A stretch of DNA of 64,000 nt. It comes from JANMDU01 sp043755865. Its GTDB lineage: Bacteria > Pseudomonadota > Gammaproteobacteria > Burkholderiales > Burkholderiaceae_C. Position numbers and translations under genes: made by a program. The notes under the pieces are model-generated. The model was not told the DNA's origin. It was given only the letters and a program-made list of their open reading frames with translations, and ran no database searches. This document shows positions 57,827 to 64,000 of this stretch, one piece after another. The stretch is from NCBI GenBank assembly GCA_043755865.1, contig JAYUSD010000194.1, positions 1 through 64,000 on the forward strand, written 5' to 3'. Positions within the stretch are counted from its first letter, which is position 1; each line of letters starts with the position of its first letter.

Positions 57827-59461
57827 GTGACTCTCGCCCAAGAAACCCGCCGCCGCCGCACCTTTGCGATCATCTCCCACCCCGATGCGGGTAAGACCAC
57901 GCTGACTGAAAAGCTCTTGCTGTTCTCGGGCGCGATTCATATTGCTGGCTCCGTGAAAGCGCGTAAAGCCACGCGTCATGCCACGTCTGATTGGATGGAA
58001 ATTGAAAAGCAGCGCGGCATCTCGGTGGCATCTTCTGTGATGCAGATGCTGTATCGCGATCATGTGATCAATTTGCTAGATACTCCGGGCCACCGCGATT
58101 TTTCGGAAGACACGTATCGCGTGCTCACGGCCGTGGATTCGGCGCTGATGGTGATTGATGCTGCCAACGGCGTGGAGCCGCAAACGCGGCGCTTGATTGA
58201 GGTTTGCCGGCAGCGCAATACGCCGATCATCACGTTCATTAATAAGATGGATCGCGAAGGCCGCGATCCGCTCGAATTGCTCGATGAAGTGGAGCAAGCG
58301 CTGGGCATGCCTTGCGTGCCGATGGCATGGCCTGTGGGGCAAGGCAAGTTGTTTGCCGGCATTATGGATTTGCGCAAACAACAAATGCGGCTGTTCAAGG
58401 CGGGCTCAGATAAGCTCGCCGACGAAGGCGATGAGATTGTGCCTTTGGCAGAGAAAGATAAATTGCGCGAGCGCATCGGTGCAGAGTTTACGCTTGCTGA
58501 GGGCAATGTAGAGCTCGTGCAAGAAGCTGCGCCGCGTTATGACGAAGCGGCTTTTTTGGCAGCGAAGCAAACGCCTGTGTTCTTCGGCTCGGCGATTAAC
58601 AATTTTGGTATTCGCGAAGTGCTGGATGCGATTGCCGATCTCGCTCCGCCGCCGCGCTTGCGCGTGAGCAGCGGTTTGAAAGGCGCGCCAGAGCGGGAAG
58701 TGCAGCCCGATGATGCAGGCTTCTCGGGCGTGGTGTTCAAAGTGCAAGCGAATATGGATGCGAACCACCGCGACCGCATCGCTTTCGTGCGCGTGTGCTC
58801 CGGCAAGTTCAATAGCGGAATGAAGCTCAAAGTGCAGCGTACGGCGAAAGAATTGCGACCAACATCTGTGGTGACGTTTATGAGTCAACGCCGCGAGGCC
58901 GTGGAAGAAGCCTATGCAGGAGACATCATCGGCTTCACCACGCACGGCGGCGTGCAGCTGGGCGACACAATCACTGAAGGCATGGCAACCCAAGCTGATC
59001 TGCAATACACCGGCCTGCCGTTTTTCGCGCCTGAGATGTTTCAAGCAGTGGAGCTGGCCAATCCGATGAAATCCAAGCAATTGCAGCAAGGCTTACTCCA
59101 GCTCGGCGAAGAGGGTGCGATTCAAGTGTTTCGCCCGCACGCTGGCGGCAACATGCTGCTCGGCGCGATTGGGCAATTGCAATTTGAAGTGGTGCAGCAT
59201 CGCTTGCGCGGCGAATATGGCGTGGAATGCCGCTTGATGGGATCAAGCTATACCGGCGCGCGCTGGATCACTTGCGATGATGAACCGGCGATGAAGGAAT
59301 TTGTGAACAAGAATCAAGCAAAATTAGCTCTAGATGGCGTAGATGCACTTGCCTACTTGCTTACCTCGCCCTACGATCTGCGCCTCACGCAAGAGCGCCA
59401 TCCCAAGATTCAGTTTCACGCGCTGCGCGAGCATGCTGGGCTGGAGCTACAGAACGGCTAA
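57827..59461 (+). CDS. prfC: Peptide chain release factor 3
   Basis: A 544-residue translational GTPase: G1 ISHPDAGKTTLTEKLLLFSG, G2/G3 RGISVASSVMQMLY and DTPGHRDFSEDTYR, G4 INKMDREGRDP, and the domain II/III sequence of RF3 rather than EF-G. It removes RF1/RF2 from the ribosome. Start codon is GTG at 57827. Confidence 0.95.
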   Translation: MTLAQETRRRRTFAIISHPDAGKTTLTEKLLLFSGAIHIAGSVKARKATRHATSDWMEIEKQRGISVASSVMQMLYRDHVINLLDTPGHRDFSEDTYRVLTAVDSALMVIDAANGVEPQTRRLIEVCRQRNTPIITFINKMDREGRDPLELLDEVEQALGMPCVPMAWPVGQGKLFAGIMDLRKQQMRLFKAGSDKLADEGDEIVPLAEKDKLRERIGAEFTLAEGNVELVQEAAPRYDEAAFLAAKQTPVFFGSAINNFGIREVLDAIADLAPPPRLRVSSGLKGAPEREVQPDDAGFSGVVFKVQANMDANHRDRIAFVRVCSGKFNSGMKLKVQRTAKELRPTSVVTFMSQRREAVEEAYAGDIIGFTTHGGVQLGDTITEGMATQADLQYTGLPFFAPEMFQAVELANPMKSKQLQQGLLQLGEEGAIQVFRPHAGGNMLLGAIGQLQFEVVQHRLRGEYGVECRLMGSSYTGARWITCDDEPAMKEFVNKNQAKLALDGVDALAYLLTSPYDLRLTQERHPKIQFHALREHAGLELQNG

Positions 59462-59481
59462 GCCTTTAGCGGAACGTGAAA

Positions 59482-60318
59482 ATGCAGCCTTTAGCTGATT
59501 GGCCGTTGGCATTACGTCGAAATATCATCGGCGTGTTCACAGACATTGACGACACGCTAACTACCGATGGTGCGATCACTTCGGATGCGCTGCAAGCTCT
59601 GTATGACTTGAAGGCAGCGGGCTACGCAGTCATTGCCATCACCGGCCGGCCCGTGGGTTGGAGCGCGCCTTTTGCAACTGCCTGGCCAGTCGATGCTATC
59701 GTCGCTGAAAATGGTGCCGTTGCGCTCTTCAATGACAATTCTTTAAGCAAAAGTGGCCACTTGCCGGCAGGCAATATGCGTGGAGTGCTATCAAAATCAT
59801 ATCAATCGGATACCGCTACAAGGCAGCGCAACTACACACATTTGCAATGCGTGCTCGCTCGTGTTGAGCAAGAAGTGCAAGGCGCAGTTCGCAGCACAGA
59901 CAGCGCAGGCCGGGAAACAGACATCGCCATTGACCATTGCGAATTCACGCACCTATCTCCTGAGAAAATCGCACAAGTTGTGCAGTTTATGCAAAGCGAA
60001 GGATTGCAGGCCACAGTCAGCTCCATCCATATCAACGGCTGGATCGGCTCACACAACAAGCTGCAAGGTGCGCATTGGATCGTGCATGAGCTCTATGGCC
60101 GCGATCTTTCACTTGAGATCAATCGCTGGGCCTATATAGGCGATTCAACCAACGATCAGCTGATGTTTGAAGCATTTGACAACAGCATTGGCGTGGCGAA
60201 CATTGCTCGCTTTCTGCCAGAGCTCATGCATTTTCCTCGATTCATTTCTTCATTCGAGCGCGGGGCCGGGTTTGCAGGAGTTGCACAGATGCTTGTGGCG
60301 CCGGCGCGCGAACATTGA
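59482..60318 (+). CDS. HAD-family phosphatase (Cof/MPGP-like)
   Basis: A 278-residue HAD hydrolase with motif I VFTDIDDTLTTDG, motif II ITGRPVGW, and motif IV YIGDSTNDQLMFEAFDNSIG. It is of the IIB cap type, as in sucrose- or mannosylglycerate-phosphate phosphatases. An ATG at 59482 is preferred to GTG 59476. A dispersed element supplies LPAGNMRGVLSKSY around residues 94-107 in the cap region. Substrate not known. Confidence 0.85.
   Translation: MQPLADWPLALRRNIIGVFTDIDDTLTTDGAITSDALQALYDLKAAGYAVIAITGRPVGWSAPFATAWPVDAIVAENGAVALFNDNSLSKSGHLPAGNMRGVLSKSYQSDTATRQRNYTHLQCVLARVEQEVQGAVRSTDSAGRETDIAIDHCEFTHLSPEKIAQVVQFMQSEGLQATVSSIHINGWIGSHNKLQGAHWIVHELYGRDLSLEINRWAYIGDSTNDQLMFEAFDNSIGVANIARFLPELMHFPRFISSFERGAGFAGVAQMLVAPAREH
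59761..59803 (+). repeat. Dispersed TAGCCGGC-like element, copy 14 (in HAD gene)
   Basis: Reads TTGCCGGCAGGCAATATGCG then TGGAGTGCTATCAAAATCAT and ATC, translated LPAGNMRGVLSKSY. Confidence 0.75.
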
Positions 60319-60353
60319 CCGCAACCACATCGCGAGCCCGGCCTTAATGAGGC

Positions 60354-61622
60354 TTAAGCGGAATACTTGCCCAACTCATTCTTAGCAATTGCATTGCGAT
60401 GCACCTCATCCGGGCCATCGGCGTAGCGCAAAGTACGTGCAGCCGTGTACGAATACGCCAGCGGGAAATCATCACACATGCCGCCGCCGCCATGCACTTG
60501 CATCGCCCAATCAATGATTTGGCAGGCCATCGTAGGTGCAACAACTTTGATCATGGCGATATCGTTTTTGGCGAGCTTATTGCCACCCACATCCATCAGC
60601 CATGCCGTGCGCAGCGTGAGCAATCTCGCTTGATCAATCTTGCAGCGGGCTTCGGCAATTCGCTCCAATGTGACACCTTGCTGAGAAACCAATTTGCCAA
60701 ACGCCGTGCGGCTGCTGGCGCGTTTGCACATGAGCTCTAGCGAGCGTTCGGCCAAGCCTATGAGGCGCATGCAATGGTGAATGCGCCCGGGGCCTAAGCG
60801 GCCTTGGGCGATTTCAAAGCCACGGCCTTCGCCCAGCAGCATGTTGGCGGCGGGCACTTTCACATTGGTAAACGTCATCTCGCAATGACCATGCGGCGCA
60901 TCGTCGTAGCCAAACACGGTAAGAGGGCGCAGCACTTTGATGCCGGGCGCATCGGCGGGCACGACGATCATGCTTTGCTGGCTGTGGCGCGGCGCATCTG
61001 GGTCGCTTTTGCCCATGACGATGTACACCGCGCAACGTGGATCGCCCGCACCAGAGATCCACCACTTTCGGCCGTTAATGAGGTATGTGTCGCCCTCTTG
61101 CTTTTCTACTTTTGTTGCGATGTTTGTTGCATCACTTGACGCCACATCGGGTTCAGTCATGGCAAAAGCTGAGCGCACTTCGCCTCTCAAAAGCGGCTTG
61201 AGCCAACGATTGCGAATCTCAGGCGAGCCGTAGCGCGCCAACGTCTCCATGTTGCCGGTGTCGGGTGCGGAGCAGTTAAATACTTCACTCGCCCACACGA
61301 CGCGGCCCATGATCTCGGCCAGCGGCGCGTATTCTTGATTGGTCAAGCCCGCACCGCCGAAGAGTGGATCGCCACCAAAGCCTGCAATTTCTGCTGTGTC
61401 GCGCGGCAGCCAGAGATTCCACAAACCCTGCTTTTGCGCGATGGGCTTGAGCTTTTCAATGGTTTGCAACGGTGTCCAGCGTTTGCCTGCCTTGGTGTTG
61501 GCTTCAATCTCGTCGGCGTAGGCTTTTTCGCTAGGGTAGATGTGATTGTCAAAAAATTTGAGCAATTGAGCTTGCAGCTCTTGCACACGAGGCGAGTAAG
61601 AAAAATCCATGTTTGTCTCCAA
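60354..61622 (-). CDS. Acyl-CoA dehydrogenase (ACAD10/11-like)
   Basis: A 422-residue FAD-dependent acyl-CoA dehydrogenase: FAMTEPDVASSDATNIATKV (flavin site), GRKWWISGAGDPRCAVYIVM, and the C-terminal QVHGGGGMCDDFPLAYSYTA. The aspartate in CDDFP fits ACAD10/11-type members. With the APH-like kinase next to it, it resembles the two halves of mammalian ACAD11, which metabolise 4-hydroxyacyl-CoA through a phosphorylated intermediate. Confidence 0.9.
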   Translation of the reverse strand: METNMDFSYSPRVQELQAQLLKFFDNHIYPSEKAYADEIEANTKAGKRWTPLQTIEKLKPIAQKQGLWNLWLPRDTAEIAGFGGDPLFGGAGLTNQEYAPLAEIMGRVVWASEVFNCSAPDTGNMETLARYGSPEIRNRWLKPLLRGEVRSAFAMTEPDVASSDATNIATKVEKQEGDTYLINGRKWWISGAGDPRCAVYIVMGKSDPDAPRHSQQSMIVVPADAPGIKVLRPLTVFGYDDAPHGHCEMTFTNVKVPAANMLLGEGRGFEIAQGRLGPGRIHHCMRLIGLAERSLELMCKRASSRTAFGKLVSQQGVTLERIAEARCKIDQARLLTLRTAWLMDVGGNKLAKNDIAMIKVVAPTMACQIIDWAMQVHGGGGMCDDFPLAYSYTAARTLRYADGPDEVHRNAIAKNELGKYSA

Positions 61623-61647
61623 TGGGTTGTGTTGGCAATTTGAAAAG

Positions 61648-61771
61648 CTAGGTAACGCGAAAAACGCTAAAAGGAAACGAAAAACGCAAAAAAAGAAGAA
61701 AAGATTTACTCAACATTTTTATTGTCTTTTTCGCGTTTTTCGGTTTTTTTCGCATTTTTCGCGATAACTAG
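61648..61771. repeat. CTAGGTAACGCG inverted-repeat element, copy D
   Basis: Starts CTAGGTAACGCGAAAAACGC and ends TTTTTCGCGTTTTTCGG, TTTCGCATTTTTCGCGATAAC, then TAG. It lies between the ACAD and APH genes, both leftward. Confidence 0.8.
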
Positions 61772-61776
61772 TTGTC

Positions 61777-62943
61777 TCAGCATGCAGAAGCCTGAGCAAA
61801 GCGCCAGCCCATTTGCGCCAACGGCCTCGCCCCAGCCGCAGAAGCGATTGCTTGGGCGCTAGAAGCTGTGCCCATTTCGATTCGCTTGGCGATGCCTTGC
61901 AAAATCGCGGCCAAGCGAAACAGGTTGTAGGCCAAATAGAAATTCCAATCTTGCTGCAATTGCTCTGGCGTGGCAAGGCCGGTGCGCTCGCAATACAAGC
62001 GAATGTATTCGGCCTCGCTGGGAATCCCTAAAGCCGCACAATCGAGCCCGCCGATGCCGCGAAATGCGCCAGGGGGGATATGCCAAGCCATGCAGTGGTA
62101 GCTGAAATCGGCCAATGGGTGGCCGATTGTGGACAGCTCCCAATCGAGCACGGCGAGCACTTTGGGCTCAGTGGGGTGAAAGATCAAGTTGTCTAAGCGG
62201 TAGTCGCCATGCACGATGCTGACTTTGGATTCGTCTCGGCCACTTTGCGGAATGTTTGCGGGCAGCCATTCGATGAGTCGATCCATCTCAGGTATGTCGC
62301 CCCCAAACTTGGCTTCGCCAAGCCCCCCGAGGGGGTGCAGCCCGCCTTGAGGCGGCTCGGCGGCAGTCTGAGGCTGCGTGACAGAGGCTTGGTATTGCTT
62401 CGTCCAGCGGCCAATTTGGCGCTCAAAGAAATTGCCGGGTTTGCCAAAGCCTGCCAAGCCCTGCGCAGCAAAATCCACCGTGTGTAAAGCAGCTTGCACG
62501 CGGTTCATCTCGCGATAGATCTCGCCGCGCTCTGTATTGCTCATGCCGGGCAAACCTTGATCCCACAGCACGCGGCCGTCGACGAAATCCATGATGTAAA
62601 ACGCGCGGCCAATCACCGATTCGTCTTCACACAGCGCATGCATTTTTGCTACCGGCACGTCGGTGCCAGCGAGGCCGCGCATCACGGCAAACTCGCGCTC
62701 CACCGCGTGCGCTGAGGGCAGCAGCTTGGCCACAGGGCCAGGCTTGGCGCGCATCACGTAGATGTGATTTGGCGTGACGAGCTTATAAGTCGGGTTGGAT
62801 TGCCCGCCTTTGAACATTTCCACCTTCAAATCACCAGCAAACCCATCAACATACTGCGCCATCCAATCGCGCAGCTTGGCTGTATCAAACGCATGTTGAT
62901 CTGAGACTTCTCGCGTGCCAACAAAATGATCAAGCCCGCTCAT
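61777..62943 (-). CDS. APH-fold phosphotransferase (ACAD10/11 N-terminal-like)
   Basis: A 388-residue kinase-fold protein: FKGGQSNPTYKLVT (nucleotide loop), VSIVHGDYRLDNLIFHPTEP (catalytic Asp and Asn), and VLAVLDWELSTIGHPLADFS (metal-binding Asp). Known relatives phosphorylate 4-hydroxyacyl-CoA (LvaA, ACAD11). Residues about 194-218 (TAAEPPQGGLHPLGGLGEAK) are encoded by a GC-rich repeated stem-loop element inserted in frame. The start overlaps the Crp stop by 4 bases. Confidence 0.88.
   Translation of the reverse strand: MSGLDHFVGTREVSDQHAFDTAKLRDWMAQYVDGFAGDLKVEMFKGGQSNPTYKLVTPNHIYVMRAKPGPVAKLLPSAHAVEREFAVMRGLAGTDVPVAKMHALCEDESVIGRAFYIMDFVDGRVLWDQGLPGMSNTERGEIYREMNRVQAALHTVDFAAQGLAGFGKPGNFFERQIGRWTKQYQASVTQPQTAAEPPQGGLHPLGGLGEAKFGGDIPEMDRLIEWLPANIPQSGRDESKVSIVHGDYRLDNLIFHPTEPKVLAVLDWELSTIGHPLADFSYHCMAWHIPPGAFRGIGGLDCAALGIPSEAEYIRLYCERTGLATPEQLQQDWNFYLAYNLFRLAAILQGIAKRIEMGTASSAQAIASAAGARPLAQMGWRFAQASAC
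62307..62365. repeat. GC-rich stem-loop element within the APH gene
   Basis: CTTGGCTTCGCCAAG, CCCCCCGAGGGGG and GCCGCCTCAAGGCGGC-type hairpins follow one another. The composition is unlike the flanking gene and the segment is in frame with it. It resembles known repeated elements of Comamonadaceae. Confidence 0.65.
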
Positions 62944-63668
62944 TGATCTTCACCATTGCCAATGCGCTTCAAACCATCGCGGCTGCGCACAATGAGGCCG
63001 CTGGGCTCCACGCGGATGAGTTCTTCTCGCTCCATTTGTTTCAATTCTTGATTCACGCGCTGGCGGGAAGCGCCAAGCAATTGCGCGAGCTCTTCCTGCG
63101 CCAAATGCAGGCCAATTCGCGTTTCGTCCTGATGCGAAAGGCTCGGCACGCCGTAGCTGCGCGCCAAATGCACGAGCTGCTTGGCAAGCCGCGAGCGCAG
63201 CGGCAGCGTATTCAAGTCTTCCACCAAGCCGAAGAGCAGGCGAATCAAGCGACAGTTGTGCCTGAGCAGCGCTTCATACAGCTCGGTGTGATCGCCCAAG
63301 ATCTTCGTCAAATCGTTGCGGGAGACGCAGACCACCGTCGTCTCGCCATGCGCATAGCAATCATGCGTTCGCTGGTCGCCATCAAAAATCGCCACATCGC
63401 CAAACCAAATGCCCGGCTCGACATAGGTGAGCGTCACCAGCTTGCCCGACACTGATGTGCTGGATACGCGCACAGCGCCTTTCGCGCAAGCCACCCATTC
63501 ATCAGGCCGCTCGCCGCGCGCCGCGATCAGCTCGCCATCGCGGTAGCGCTTCACATAGGCGTAGCGCAAGATATCGTGGCGCAGGCTGGGCGAGAGGCTG
63601 GCAAACCAGCGCCCCGCGTTGATGGCTTCGCGCTCGTCTTGGGAGAGGATGGGTTCGTCAGAGATCAT
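62940..63668 (-). CDS. Crp/Fnr-family transcriptional regulator
   Basis: A 242-residue protein: a cyclic-nucleotide-binding beta-roll (RYRDGELIAARGERPDEWVA, YVEPGIWFGDVAIFDGDQRT) and a C-terminal helix-turn-helix (LHLAQEELAQLLGASRQRVN, QELKQMEREELI). The ATG at 63668 is preferred to GTG 63719, though either is possible. It is first in a leftward operon with the APH and ACAD genes and probably controls them. Confidence 0.9.
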   Translation of the reverse strand: MISDEPILSQDEREAINAGRWFASLSPSLRHDILRYAYVKRYRDGELIAARGERPDEWVACAKGAVRVSSTSVSGKLVTLTYVEPGIWFGDVAIFDGDQRTHDCYAHGETTVVCVSRNDLTKILGDHTELYEALLRHNCRLIRLLFGLVEDLNTLPLRSRLAKQLVHLARSYGVPSLSHQDETRIGLHLAQEELAQLLGASRQRVNQELKQMEREELIRVEPSGLIVRSRDGLKRIGNGEDQ

Positions 63669-63756
63669 GTCATTTCTATTGTGGCGGGTGTTCTGAGCTG
63701 GGGACTCTAGGGTTGTCACTTGCGTGTCTGCACTAAATGAGACAATAGACCCCTAC

Positions 63757-64000
63757 ATGACCGAACCCGTAAACATTCCATTTTCCTCCGTTGGCCTAGC
63801 CGACTCTATTCTCCGCGCTGTGGCCGAAAAGGGCTACACCACGATGAGCCCGATTCAAGCTGCGGCAATTCCGCATGTGCTGGCAGGCCGCGATGTGATG
63901 GGCGCAGCGCAAACTGGCACTGGCAAAACAGCCGCCTTCGTGCTCCCGCTTTTGCAGCGCATGCTTAAACATGAAAGCGCCTCGCTTTCGCCCGCCCGCC
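63757..64000 (+). CDS. rhlE: ATP-dependent RNA helicase, N-terminal part
   Basis: Only the first 81 codons are in the window. They contain the Q motif (FSSVGLADSILRAVAEKGYT, TMSPIQAAAIPHVLAGRDVM) and Walker A GAAQTGTGKTAAFVLPLLQR of DEAD-box RNA helicases, of RhlE type by the spacing. It is divergent to the Crp-type gene. Confidence 0.88.
   Translation, partial: MTEPVNIPFSSVGLADSILRAVAEKGYTTMSPIQAAAIPHVLAGRDVMGAAQTGTGKTAAFVLPLLQRMLKHESASLSPAR

Overview
The window reads as a chromosomal segment of a beta-proteobacterium of the order Burkholderiales, most likely family Comamonadaceae. The evidence is the mix of gene families: Bug/TTT-type solute-binding proteins, an SAH riboswitch ahead of ahcY, metF-tlyA-ahcY clustering, and RhlE. 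Short dispersed palindromic repeats of a kind common in that family are also present. No species can be named from sequence alone. No transposase, CRISPR array or rRNA gene was seen; there is one tRNA gene.

Layout. 0-3.7 kb: a leftward operon with an ABC exporter-type ATPase and FtsX-like permease, a Cys-containing small secreted protein, a DUF3299 protein, a His-rich membrane protein and the start of a TonB receptor, probably for metal (zinc) uptake. 3.8-13.5 kb: a type I restriction-modification locus (hsdM, hsdS, hsdR) whose genes are separated by two toxin-antitoxin pairs and an uncharacterised coupled gene pair. 13.5-16.8 kb: msrA, two more toxin-antitoxin pairs, a VWA protein and tRNA-Arg(CCU). 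16.85-25.39 kb: a mobile element integrated at the tRNA 3' end. It carries a tyrosine integrase, an AlpA regulator, an operon ending in a large primase-helicase, a TumE/TumA-type toxin-antitoxin operon and reiterated GGGGGCA motifs near both ends. 25.4-36.1 kb: housekeeping genes around a Fur-box-preceded iron-binding protein and a probable sulfolactate catabolic operon (GntR regulator, SuyAB, SlcC-like and ComC-like dehydrogenases, solute-binding protein).

36.2-47.8 kb: a catabolic block lacking all the dispersed repeats found elsewhere. It encodes a urea/amide-type ABC transporter whose second ATPase is fused to an amidase, an acyl-CoA ligase, an SPFH/flotillin-like protein, a cytoplasmic AmiC-like sensor and a divergent MarR regulator with a recognisable candidate operator. 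The genes suggest import of an amide, hydrolysis to the acid and activation with CoA. 47.9-64 kb: ordinary chromosome with a Bug protein, TatD, a uracil-DNA-glycosylase-family protein, an amber-interrupted spermidine-synthase-like gene, a solitary GspE ATPase, HicAB, metF-tlyA, ahcY with its riboswitch, prfC, a HAD phosphatase, an ACAD/APH pair with a Crp-type regulator, and the start of rhlE.

The most unusual signal is a roughly 45-base dispersed element (TAGCCGGC...TGCGCAGAGTGCTAT...GTAGCA) found 14 times. Nine copies lie within or overlap coding sequence and are translated in frame, so unrelated proteins share a similar embedded peptide. A second family of four inverted-repeat elements (CTAGGTAACGCGAAAAACGC at the ends) sits only in gaps between co-directional genes, and a third, GC-rich stem-loop element is inserted in frame in a phosphotransferase gene. 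Together with the iteron-like clusters of the mobile element, the uncharacterised pair inside the hsd locus and the transporter-amidase fusion, these are the parts most worth following up.
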